A stretch of DNA of 11,189 nucleotides, taken from Parcubacteria group bacterium. GTDB lineage: Bacteria; Patescibacteriota; Minisyncoccia; Phycocordibacterales; UBA12088. Numbering within the stretch: the first letter of the stretch is position 1; every line of letters starts with the position of its first letter. The stretch lies in NCBI GenBank assembly GCA_021731325.1, contig JAKFXP010000081.1, forward strand, positions 1 to 11,189, written 5' to 3'. The notes under the pieces were generated by a model. It ran no database searches, had not been told where the DNA came from, and saw only the letters and a program-made list of their open reading frames with translations. Of this stretch, positions 1 to 5,756 are shown piece after piece. Both the position numbers and the translations under genes were made by a program.

Positions 1-33
1 AGTCTCCCAGACCATTTCAACTCTTGAATACTT

Positions 34-73
34 GAGCCTCCGCGATTTTTTGGCGGAGGCTCTTTCTTTTTAT
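34..73 (+). terminator. Intrinsic terminator of a gene upstream of the window
   Basis: A perfect 10-bp GC-rich stem (GAGCCTCCGC at 34-43 pairing with 53-62) encloses a 9-nt loop and is followed directly by TTTCTTTTT. This is a classic rho-independent terminator on the + strand. The gene it ends lies to the left of the window. Confidence 0.85.
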
Positions 74-85
74 ATAGAAGTTGTT

Positions 86-123
86 TTGGGTATTGGGCGG
101 CGGTTCACTGTCCCAATACCCAA
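86..123. repeat. 12-bp inverted repeat in intergenic DNA
   Basis: TTGGGTATTGGG (86-97) is matched perfectly by CCCAATACCCAA (112-123) across a 14-nt spacer. Neither strand has a U-tract after the stem, so it is not an ordinary intrinsic terminator. It could be an operator, an RNA hairpin or the edge of an old insertion. The right arm holds a tandem CCCAATA repeat. Confidence 0.6.
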
Positions 124-233
124 TACCATGCCTACAATACAGACGGCGTGCGTGGCGTGCATTTCCATGCAAGCTTCGCATGGAGCAAATCTCTCTCTCC
201 CTGCACATTTAGTACGTTCTCTGTGTCGTGGGT

Positions 234-362
234 TTATTTCTGTAAAGATAGAGTTTTGTTTTTCAGCAAAATTTGTGAATTGAAACATGAGATAATTTCT
301 CGTTTCTCTTCCAAAGTTCCTTCTTTAAGAAGAAACTTCACATACTCCTTCACATCTTGACT
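234..362 (-). pseudogene. Probable C-terminal remnant of a serine site-specific recombinase
   Basis: About 42 residues ending at the TAA at 234-236 read like coding sequence: the run contains LLKEGTLEEKREI followed by a hydrophobic/basic end with LLKNKTLSLQ. From family knowledge this resembles the extreme C-terminus of the zinc-ribbon serine recombinases common in CPR genomes (GT-x-EEKR, then LLKDKKLS-like). The catalytic and zinc-ribbon domains are absent: upstream in this frame the sequence stops looking like protein, reaches an in-frame stop at about 472-474 and runs into the + strand S66 peptidase gene. No start codon or Shine-Dalgarno site supports an independent gene. I infer a decayed mobile-element remnant. 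Chance resemblance of a short ORF is the main alternative. Confidence 0.4.
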
Positions 363-409
363 GAGCACCGTTCTGGCCCAAAGACGCCAGCAGAAGAGTA
401 GGATTGATT

Positions 410-432
410 CCGACGGGTGATGTTGGTTTTTT
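410..432 (+). terminator. Weak terminator-like hairpin
   Basis: CCGAC (410-414) pairs with GTTGG (422-426), including one G-T pair, across a 7-nt loop, and six T residues follow (427-432). The stem is short. It lies just upstream of the promoter for the 470 gene and may end a short + strand transcript or be fortuitous. Confidence 0.3.
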
Positions 433-454
433 CCGAGACCCAAGAGCTTCAGTT

Positions 455-463
455 TGTTATACT
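455..463 (+). promoter_or_regulatory. Extended -10 promoter giving a leaderless S66 peptidase mRNA
   Basis: TG-T-TATACT ends six bases before the ATG at 470, so transcription starting about 7 nt after the hexamer would begin at the start codon itself. At the -35 position (435-440) GAGACC keeps only the central GAC. No Shine-Dalgarno sequence precedes the ATG. Confidence 0.6.
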
Positions 464-469
464 CTACCT

Positions 470-1501
470 ATGCAACAGCTCAAAAAACTATCAAGAGGAG
501 ATATGGTGGCGATACTCTCGCCTTCGTTTGCAGCGCCGGGAAAGTGGCCCCATGTGTACGAGCTTGGTCTCGAACGTATCCGTACCGTATTTGGTCTTGA
601 GCCGGTGGAATTCCCGACGACCAAAAAGATCGGGGCTTCAAGAGAGGAGCGGACAGCCGACCTCATCGCGGCGTTTGCACGTGATGATATCAAAGCGGTT
701 ATTGCGACTTTGGGAGGGAATGATCAAATAACGTACATCAAACATCTTCCGACAGAACCATTTAAAAATAATCCAAAGCCATTCTTTGGATTCAGTGACA
801 ACACACACTTCGAGAATTTCCTCTGGCTTCAGGGCATTCCCTCATACTATGGCGGGTGCCTATTCACCCAGTTTGCGATGAATGGTCGTATGGATCCCTT
901 CACTATAGATTTCCTTAACAAAGCGTTGTTTGAAAGCGGCGAGTACGAGCTCAGAGCGAGCGACACGTACAATGATGTCGGACTTGACTGGAATGACCCA
1001 ACTACCCTTGAGCAAATACGTACCTACGAACCTAATGAGGGATGGCAGTGGGACGGTGTAGGTATTGCGGAAGGTATCACCTGGGGTGGATGTCTTGAAT
1101 CGCTCGACGAGATACTGCGGCATGGGGTCGCTATGCCCTCAGTGGAGTCCTTTGATAACATCATCCTTATGACCGAAACTTCGGAAGAGATCCCCTCGCA
1201 TGAGTACGTGCGACGCGTATACCGAGCACTTGGCGAGCGAGGCATACTTGCGCGCGTGCAGGGTATCATGGTTGGCCGTCCTCAGGCCTGTAACTTTAAG
1301 AAGAATATGACCGCAAAAGAAAAGAGTGTCTACCGTGAGGAGCAGCGTCAGACTACTGTAGCAATCGTGCGAGAGTACAATGCTACCGCCCCTATTGTAC
1401 TCAATATGGACTTTGGTCACACCAATCCGCAGATACCGGTGCCGCAGGGTATGCAGGCGAGGATTGATGCAACGCAGCGAAAAGTGTTTGTAACCTATTA
1501 A
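470..1501 (+). CDS. S66 family peptidase (LD-carboxypeptidase / MccF-like)
   Basis: This is a 343-residue cytoplasmic serine peptidase of family S66, with no signal peptide. The Ser-Glu-His triad is visible: the nucleophile Ser109 in GFSDN, preceded by the oxyanion-region segment ATLGGND (79-85); Glu236 in LMTETSEE; and His317 in DFGHTNPQ. The C-terminal GHT-x-P-x-x-x-x-P-x-G element is typical of the MccF-like branch. Length fits the family. Family members either remove the terminal D-Ala from muropeptide tetrapeptides (LdcA, peptidoglycan recycling) or cleave peptidyl-nucleotide conjugates (MccF, microcin C immunity). The segment with NMTAKEKSVYREEQRQ (279-294) leans towards MccF-like proteins, but the substrate cannot be decided here. 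ATG 470 is preferred over the in-frame start at 404 because the family homology begins there and an extended -10 lies just upstream; the 404 start would lie upstream of that promoter. Confidence 0.9.
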   Translation: MQQLKKLSRGDMVAILSPSFAAPGKWPHVYELGLERIRTVFGLEPVEFPTTKKIGASREERTADLIAAFARDDIKAVIATLGGNDQITYIKHLPTEPFKNNPKPFFGFSDNTHFENFLWLQGIPSYYGGCLFTQFAMNGRMDPFTIDFLNKALFESGEYELRASDTYNDVGLDWNDPTTLEQIRTYEPNEGWQWDGVGIAEGITWGGCLESLDEILRHGVAMPSVESFDNIILMTETSEEIPSHEYVRRVYRALGERGILARVQGIMVGRPQACNFKKNMTAKEKSVYREEQRQTTVAIVREYNATAPIVLNMDFGHTNPQIPVPQGMQARIDATQRKVFVTY

Positions 1502-1568
1502 AGAGGTGTGGTTCACCACTCCGAGTAGGAGAAACGGAGGTATGCGCTGATACCAGGTTCGGCAGCTT

Positions 1569-1577
1569 TGATATACT
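1569..1577 (+). promoter_or_regulatory. Orphan extended -10 box
   Basis: TG-A-TATACT matches the extended -10 seen at the other promoters in this window, but no ORF of useful length follows before the terminator at 1695-1731. A transcript from about 1584 to 1731 would be roughly 148 nt. The -35 position (GATACC, 1549-1554) is a poor match. Confidence 0.35.
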
Positions 1578-1694
1578 TAATAGGCATTGGTTTATATGGG
1601 TCATTTACTGATACTGAAGGGAATCGAGTGAGTCTCTTGCAGTCTTTGCGCCCTTAAACAAGGTTGTACATACTTTCATGCAACCAGCAGGCAC

Positions 1695-1731
1695 AAAAAA
1701 ATACCACTCAATGACTGAGTGGTATTTTTTT
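1695..1731. terminator. Bidirectional intrinsic terminator
   Basis: A perfect 10-bp stem (ATACCACTCA 1701-1710 / TGAGTGGTAT 1716-1725) with a 5-nt loop is flanked by an A-run on the left and a T-run on the right, so it works in both directions. It ends the - strand secreted-protein gene (stop at 1745) and + strand transcripts coming from the S66 gene or the orphan promoter. Confidence 0.9.
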
Positions 1732-1744
1732 GAAAGGTTTTTGA

Positions 1745-2191
1745 TTAGAACCTGTCGAATCGGATACCTTGTCCAAGTATGCGGTAGCGTACTGCATCGA
1801 GACCATTGTACGATACGGTAATATCAATACCCTGATCCTTGCCCCATGCGCCGGCCATCTTGTATTTGCTGATTGCCCATCCCTCATCGAGACATACGTT
1901 TGATATGTAGAGGAGGTCGGTTGTGGTGTTGCGTACAACGTGTACCACTGCACCACCGGGTAGGTTTTGATTCACCAATTCTACATCCATTTCGTAACCA
2001 AGTGCCGTTTCGACAATGATGTTATTATCCGCATTGTTAAGATTGCAAGGGCCTACGGTCGTCGTTGGGGTGGGTAGGGTAGGTTGCGTGGTATTGCCCC
2101 CTCCACTAACACCACCCTTAGCAAAGGTTGGCTGTGCTGCTAACAGGGCTGTTGCGATGAGCAAAATACCCATTATTTGCTTACTTTTCAT
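1745..2191 (-). CDS. Small secreted protein of unknown function
   Basis: 148 residues with a clear Sec signal peptide: basic start MKSK, hydrophobic core 7-19, and a likely signal peptidase I site after TFA (residue 24). After cleavage comes a Gly/Thr/Pro-rich linker (25-47) and then a compact domain of about 100 residues. The domain has two cysteines (49 and 100) that could form one disulfide, and a strand-like C-terminus (VRYRILGQGIRFDRF). No LPXTG motif, lipobox or second membrane segment is seen, so release or non-covalent surface retention is likely. I do not recognise the domain. The upstream region lacks a Shine-Dalgarno site; an AT-rich TTAATAAT and the palindrome TAACTAGTTA lie 20-30 bases ahead of the ATG. 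A strong terminator follows the gene, so it is probably monocistronic. Confidence 0.75.
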   Translation of the reverse strand: MKSKQIMGILLIATALLAAQPTFAKGGVSGGGNTTQPTLPTPTTTVGPCNLNNADNNIIVETALGYEMDVELVNQNLPGGAVVHVVRNTTTDLLYISNVCLDEGWAISKYKMAGAWGKDQGIDITVSYNGLDAVRYRILGQGIRFDRF

Positions 2192-2480
2192 GACTTGTAT
2201 GGTAAATTATTAACTAGTTACACCCAAGTAGCCGTACATATGAAGAAAGTCTTACACCTGTGAACCCTCGCCAGACACACCACCCATGGGCAATGTAGAG
2301 GCAGTGTCCACCGTGTTCGGCAAGGCAAGGGATGCAACGTACCAAATGATGTGGTATGGGGGTTATTGTAGGCGGCTGTGTATTTTTTCGTGGCGTCGGG
2401 TGGAGTGCATGGTACACTGATTCGCATGGATGATCCACATACCCGTGTCAATCAAAAAAATCTTGCACCACTCCTAACAG
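2192..2480. other. Intergenic stretch without a supportable gene
   Basis: Together with the terminator region that follows it, this gap of about 335 bases separates two - strand genes. It carries two overlapping - strand ORFs (about 2214-2451) that rely on GTG or TTG starts, lack a Shine-Dalgarno site and have compositions dominated by Pro, Cys and His, so I do not call them. It presumably holds the promoter of the secreted-protein gene, but I cannot point to a convincing -35/-10 pair. A TTGACA on the - strand (2446-2451) has no matching -10 at the right distance. Confidence 0.5.
2211..2220. repeat. Perfect 10-bp palindrome TAACTAGTTA
   Basis: TAACTAGTTA is its own reverse complement and lies 20-29 bases upstream of the start of the secreted-protein gene (- strand). 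Its position at the likely promoter makes an operator possible, but a chance AT-rich palindrome is not excluded. Confidence 0.35.
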
Positions 2481-2484
2481 TAAT

Positions 2485-2510
2485 AAAAAAGGCTTCCGAG
2501 GAAGCCTTTT
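2485..2510 (-). terminator. Intrinsic terminator after the 82-residue gene
   Basis: GGCTTC (2491-2496) pairs with GAAGCC (2501-2506) around a CGAG tetraloop. Read on the - strand the hairpin is followed by TTTTTTATTA, a good U-tract. It starts 17 bases after the stop codon of the - strand gene at 2527. The + strand side has only TTTT. Confidence 0.85.
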
Positions 2511-2526
2511 GTGTTGGTGAAGATGA

Positions 2527-2775
2527 TTAATGGTATCCGTGTTCGGATCCGTCAATCACTGCTTCGATGTCGTTAGAATCAATGGGACCATTTACGGTTT
2601 CCCAGGTATGTTCGCCGACACGTGGTTGGTGAACGAGGTCAACCTCATCACCGTTCTTGAGAACAACTGAGATGCCTTTATCGCATCCAAAGTATTGTCC
2701 TAAAAGTGCGAAGTGGTGTATACGAGCAAGAAATCTCATACCTCCCCCTTTATCCGTTACGGTGTTGCTATTCAT
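2527..2775 (-). CDS. Small hypothetical protein (82 aa)
   Basis: The 82-residue acidic, soluble protein has no signal peptide or membrane segment. Its middle reads GISVVLKNGDEVDLVHQPR, which suggests a small beta-rich fold, and its C-terminus is rich in Asp, Glu and His (DSNDIEAVIDGSEHGYH). I do not recognise the family. ATG 2775 is chosen because GGAG lies 5 bases ahead of it on the - strand; the internal Met13 also follows a GGGAGG, but that site is only one base from the codon and so unusable. The gene has its own near-consensus promoter, beginning inside the end of the glycosyltransferase gene, and its own terminator. It can therefore be expressed independently, and probably strongly, despite being last in the - strand block. 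Product function is unknown. Confidence 0.7.
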   Translation of the reverse strand: MNSNTVTDKGGGMRFLARIHHFALLGQYFGCDKGISVVLKNGDEVDLVHQPRVGEHTWETVNGPIDSNDIEAVIDGSEHGYH

Positions 2776-2807
2776 GGTGTCTCCAAAAAGTAGTTCAATC
2801 TATATCC

Positions 2808-2836
2808 TGTATACCAAGATATCATTGGTCTGTCAA
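2808..2836 (-). promoter_or_regulatory. Near-consensus promoter of the 82-residue gene
   Basis: On the - strand TTGACA (2831-2836), a 17-base spacer and TATACA (2808-2813) with an extended TG-G make the best promoter in the window. The -35 hexamer falls within the last codons of the glycosyltransferase gene. Transcription would start near 2801, giving a leader of about 25 nt that holds the GGAG site. Confidence 0.85.
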
Positions 2837-4156
2837 TACCTCTGCGGTGCTTGGAGTGCGCATAGGAACATGACCACTATCGTAGTGGGCGTGATGATCT
2901 TCCAGTCGCACGTCTGCACCTTTTCGAGTACCCCACACGTTCACCTTAAACAGAGTGAAGAGGGCATACGTACGCACTACCTGCAGGTAGGTTGCAACCA
3001 ATACAAAGCCGGGCAAGTACCACCAGTCACGCGGGTGCATGATGAGGTGGAACGTTTGCCGAATCGACATGGAGAGCAGTGAACCACCTATGGCATACGC
3101 GAGCATTTCCCAAAACGTCTGTTGTAATGATCCGTAGAGTACTGAGTATGGCCAGTGGACAAATACGATGAGTACCGTGGTTGGTGCGAGAATGATGTCT
3201 GACCAATACACACAGGCAGCAATAGGGTACCGAAAGAGCCAGAGTGATTGTAGGGTATACCGTTGACTTGATCGTCCCCAGCGCGTCCACATGACGGAGG
3301 TTTTGATAAACCCTTCTGGTGCGAGTGTGGTCACACGTGCGGTAGGTACGAGTATTGTTTTGTACCCCTTACGCAGTATGATGTTTGTGAGAAAACGATC
3401 ATCCCCCGATATACATGGCCGTTTTGTGCGAAAGAACCCAAAGGTTTCTCGCACGAGTTCGGTCATATGATTTTCAACAATCGACTTACGCATCGCAATC
3501 GCTCGTCCTGGGAGACAGGCAACCTGCTCAAAGAGACTTGTGGTTGCCATCGAAGACTGCAGTCGCGCATTTTCCATCCAGTCACTCATGCGTTGCATGA
3601 AGGTGTGAGGATTGTAGATACGTTGTGCCGTTGTGGTGCCACCCATGTTGGGATCAGAAAATGGTTTACACAGGTCGTATACCGTATGGCGTTCGAATGT
3701 CGTGTCCGAATCAACCAAGAGGAGAATGTCTCCCTGCGCCATGTGTACCAATCGTCGTAGGTTACGCCGTTTGTTACGTGCGCAGGACATGACGATGCGT
3801 GTTGCGTACCTTTGTGCAAGTGCAACATTTGTCGGTTGTGGTGATCCTTCGGGTATCCCGTCGAGGAGTACGATAATCTCCCATGCCGTCGTGCCATACT
3901 CGAGTGCGTCGCGGAGCGTCGAAAGACATCGTTCAAAATCAACCGAGTCTTCTTTGTATTCCGTTACGAGTGCTGATACACGAAACTTCTTTTCAGGGTA
4001 GTTTTGTATCGTCTTACGCGCATGGAGTGCGTAAAATATTCGTCCGAAGATTGTTCGCGGAAGCATAATAGTCCATACAAACAAAAAGTACAGCACAAAG
4101 ATGTGCCACTGACCTTCATAGATCCAATCTTTCACTTGCCACCAAAATGTGTACAT
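2822..4156 (-). CDS. Processive family 2 glycosyltransferase (hyaluronan-synthase/NodC-like)
   Basis: This 444-residue integral membrane enzyme should polymerise a sugar from a nucleotide-sugar donor at the inner face of the membrane and may pass the chain outward. Order: N-terminal membrane segment (about 18-33), GT-A domain (about 58-300), then three or four membrane segments (about 308-335, 350-364, 381-402). GT2 motifs are visible: VLLDG (96-100), the metal-binding DSD (149-151), ACLPGR (213-218), SGDDRFLTN (250-258), and the product-site TRW (291-293) followed by GRSSQR. SGDDR-x-LTN followed by GYKT is characteristic of hyaluronan and chitin-oligosaccharide synthases. The QxxRW motif has Met289 in place of Gln, so processivity is uncertain. 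The start at 4156 (Met-Tyr-Thr) is chosen because GGAGG lies 6 bases upstream of it, whereas the longer frame to 4183 has no ATG and no Shine-Dalgarno. The polymer made is not known. Confidence 0.9.
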   Translation of the reverse strand: MYTFWWQVKDWIYEGQWHIFVLYFLFVWTIMLPRTIFGRIFYALHARKTIQNYPEKKFRVSALVTEYKEDSVDFERCLSTLRDALEYGTTAWEIIVLLDGIPEGSPQPTNVALAQRYATRIVMSCARNKRRNLRRLVHMAQGDILLLVDSDTTFERHTVYDLCKPFSDPNMGGTTTAQRIYNPHTFMQRMSDWMENARLQSSMATTSLFEQVACLPGRAIAMRKSIVENHMTELVRETFGFFRTKRPCISGDDRFLTNIILRKGYKTILVPTARVTTLAPEGFIKTSVMWTRWGRSSQRYTLQSLWLFRYPIAACVYWSDIILAPTTVLIVFVHWPYSVLYGSLQQTFWEMLAYAIGGSLLSMSIRQTFHLIMHPRDWWYLPGFVLVATYLQVVRTYALFTLFKVNVWGTRKGADVRLEDHHAHYDSGHVPMRTPSTAEVLTDQ

Positions 4157-4174
4157 GACGTACCTCCATTGGTT

Positions 4175-4206
4175 ATATTGCACGCCTAAGAATAGGTGTG
4201 CAATAT
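4175..4206. repeat. 14-bp inverted repeat between hydrolase and glycosyltransferase genes
   Basis: ATATTGCACGCCTA (4175-4188) and TAGGTGTGCAATAT (4193-4206) are complementary at 13 of 14 positions around AGAA. The remaining position is a G-T pair that can form G-U in + strand RNA but is a mismatch in - strand RNA. No U-tract follows on the - strand, so it is unlikely to be a plain terminator. It lies about 19 bases before the glycosyltransferase start and 23 bases after the hydrolase stop. An operator, an intercistronic processing hairpin and a partial terminator are all possible. Confidence 0.6.
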
Positions 4207-4228
4207 GTGTTGTGTATTCGGTGTCGTG

Positions 4229-5665
4229 TTACCACTCGCCGCCCATGTTCACCCGAATCCGGAAGAATACTTTCTCGTCACCATCGTCGATCCGGTCAGG
4301 TACCGGTGCGGTATACCAGTTTTGTTCAGCACCGAATACTCCACACACATTACCCCAGTCGACAAATGAAGGCTTTTTTGAGCAGTACTCAAATCCACCT
4401 CCTAACGTCTGCACATTGTCCCACCAGCGATTTTTGTTTACTGATTCAACGCCACCATACATGACGTATGGCCCAAACGTGCCACCCCAGACATCCCAGA
4501 GCGCGCTTTGTTTGAATTTCCACCGGAGTGTTGCTTCGGCTTTGCCAAAATCTTCCCCCGTTACGGTATTACGTGCCGTTATCGAGCGTTCGTGTACGTA
4601 CCCGGTACCTTCCATAAAGGTAGACCACGGGAACCGTACACTATCGCCAAACCACGGCGTTTCTTCCGAAAAAGAGGTGAGATGATTTGGAACCAGCCCG
4701 ACGGAACAATTACCTCGTTTTTTTCGTAGTAATCGCAAACCATCTTTAAAGGCTTTTTTTTGACCATCGTTTTCAAGTTCCCAGTGAAGGGGAGCATCAT
4801 TTGATGCAAGACCTGCTTCTCGGGTGTTGAGGTAGAACGTGATGTTCTCGAGACGAGGGTAACTCGTTGCGACATCCTCAAAGAGTTGTGTAAACCAAGC
4901 TGCCTTGTCTCCACCACACTGCGAGGTACTCGATGTTTCCGCAACAGCAATCGGTCGTTGTGAAAATGAGGTAATAACCGTATACGCAGGCCTAAACTCC
5001 TCAGAAAATGAGTGCCAGGTCAGGTGTGATGCATTAGAACCACATCGGTTATACGAAGATACTGATACCGTATCCACCACATCATCGCCAGGGAAGAGTG
5101 TTTTGAAGTCACTGTTCCCTTTGCCACGTGCACTCGAACGGTTAACGTTAAAGTCAAAGCGGACGGGCACTTGCTTTTTTCGAAAGAGGGTAACGATATG
5201 TTTCCATGCCGGAACCAGGTCTTCGACGCGGTTACCTGCGTAGTATGCTTGCCAGGGATACCAGTCACCATTACTTTCAAATAATGGACGGAGGGTGATC
5301 GGACGACCATCCTCTCGAATGTTGGTAGCGAGAGCAGCAAACGCGCCATCGTACGTTCCCGCACGAATTGCTGCAAGTATAGATGTTTTTCCATCAGCGG
5401 GTGCTTTCAATTTTAGGGCAAGAATGACCCCCACCCCTCGATCAAGGTACTCTTGTACCGATCGGTACGAAGAGGTGCCAATATCGAAGTAGAGTAATGC
5501 GTGATTAAACGCAAAGATGTCGTGACGGGTCTTAAACTCGCCAATACCATTTGGTGAAGCAATGCCTGCGCTGACACATGCATTTTTCGCATATCCCGGG
5601 TAGGGGACTGCAATCATGGATACCAAGAGCAAACATGTTGCCCAGTACTTTTTTTCAATGAACAT
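4229..5665 (-). CDS. Secreted GH26-like glycoside hydrolase (mannanase fold) with extra C-terminal region
   Basis: 478 residues with a Sec signal peptide (core about 9-23, likely cleavage after GYA at 26). Residues about 30-315 match the family 26 (clan GH-A) TIM-barrel pattern: RPLFESNGDWYPW (126-138) carries the putative acid/base Glu130 in the (H)E-x-NG-x-WyPW element, and RPIAVAETSS (237-246) carries the putative nucleophile Glu243. GH26 enzymes cleave beta-mannans and related beta-glycans. Here the usual His before the acid Glu is Phe, so specificity may differ. Residues about 320-478 form a Trp/Tyr- and Gly-rich, strand-like region that I cannot assign. Start 5665 is chosen over the longer frame because GGAGG lies 8 bases ahead and the signal peptide begins there. 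The gene lies just upstream of the GT2 synthase on the same strand, suggesting a hydrolase-synthase pair for a surface polysaccharide. It has its own promoter and a 5' leader hairpin. Confidence 0.8.
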   Translation of the reverse strand: MFIEKKYWATCLLLVSMIAVPYPGYAKNACVSAGIASPNGIGEFKTRHDIFAFNHALLYFDIGTSSYRSVQEYLDRGVGVILALKLKAPADGKTSILAAIRAGTYDGAFAALATNIREDGRPITLRPLFESNGDWYPWQAYYAGNRVEDLVPAWKHIVTLFRKKQVPVRFDFNVNRSSARGKGNSDFKTLFPGDDVVDTVSVSSYNRCGSNASHLTWHSFSEEFRPAYTVITSFSQRPIAVAETSSTSQCGGDKAAWFTQLFEDVATSYPRLENITFYLNTREAGLASNDAPLHWELENDGQKKAFKDGLRLLRKKRGNCSVGLVPNHLTSFSEETPWFGDSVRFPWSTFMEGTGYVHERSITARNTVTGEDFGKAEATLRWKFKQSALWDVWGGTFGPYVMYGGVESVNKNRWWDNVQTLGGGFEYCSKKPSFVDWGNVCGVFGAEQNWYTAPVPDRIDDGDEKVFFRIRVNMGGEW

Positions 5666-5690
5666 TATATATTCCTCCGTTGTGAAAGGC

Positions 5691-5716
5691 AAAAAGCTGT
5701 ACACCTATGTACAGCT
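5691..5716 (-). terminator. Hairpin with U-tract in the hydrolase leader (terminator or attenuator)
   Basis: On the - strand a perfect 9-bp stem (AGCTGTACA / TGTACAGCT, 5708-5716 and 5695-5703) with loop TAGG is followed by TTTT. It lies downstream of the predicted start site (about 5721) of the hydrolase transcript and 30 bases after the S74 gene stop. It can stop read-through from the S74 gene, but would also act on the hydrolase's own transcript. Confidence 0.65.
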
Positions 5717-5727
5717 ACCCACCATAT

Positions 5728-5756
5728 ATTGTACCATATTATATATTATACGTCAA
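5728..5756 (-). promoter_or_regulatory. Promoter of the GH26-like hydrolase gene
   Basis: On the - strand TTGACG (5751-5756), a 17-base spacer and TACAAT (5728-5733) preceded by TG-G form a good sigma-70-type promoter. The -35 lies in the last codons (Ile-Asp-Val) of the S74 protein gene. The leader is about 56 nt. Confidence 0.8.

Noticed and set aside
148..360. A 70-codon + strand ORF opposite the recombinase remnant
   Set aside because: Composition is rich in Ser, Phe and Cys with no domain-like pattern and no Shine-Dalgarno; the opposite strand reads better as protein.
361..432. tRNA-like segment with CTGGC/GCCAG hairpin
   Set aside because: No cloverleaf: no 7-bp acceptor stem, no TTC-type T-loop and no matching D-arm.
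404..469. N-terminal extension of the S66 peptidase from 404
   Set aside because: The extra 22 residues do not fit the family's start, and the promoter -10 at 458-463 lies inside them.
2214..2451. Overlapping - strand ORFs of 74 and 77 codons
   Set aside because: They need GTG or TTG starts, lack ribosome-binding sites and have Pro/Cys/His-rich compositions that look like noise.
2737..2739. Internal ATG (Met13) of the 82-residue gene as start
   Set aside because: Its GGGAGG is only one base from the codon, while GGAG is well spaced before ATG 2775.
4157..4183. Longer start for the glycosyltransferase
   Set aside because: It depends on a non-ATG codon without Shine-Dalgarno; GGAGG is correctly placed before 4156.
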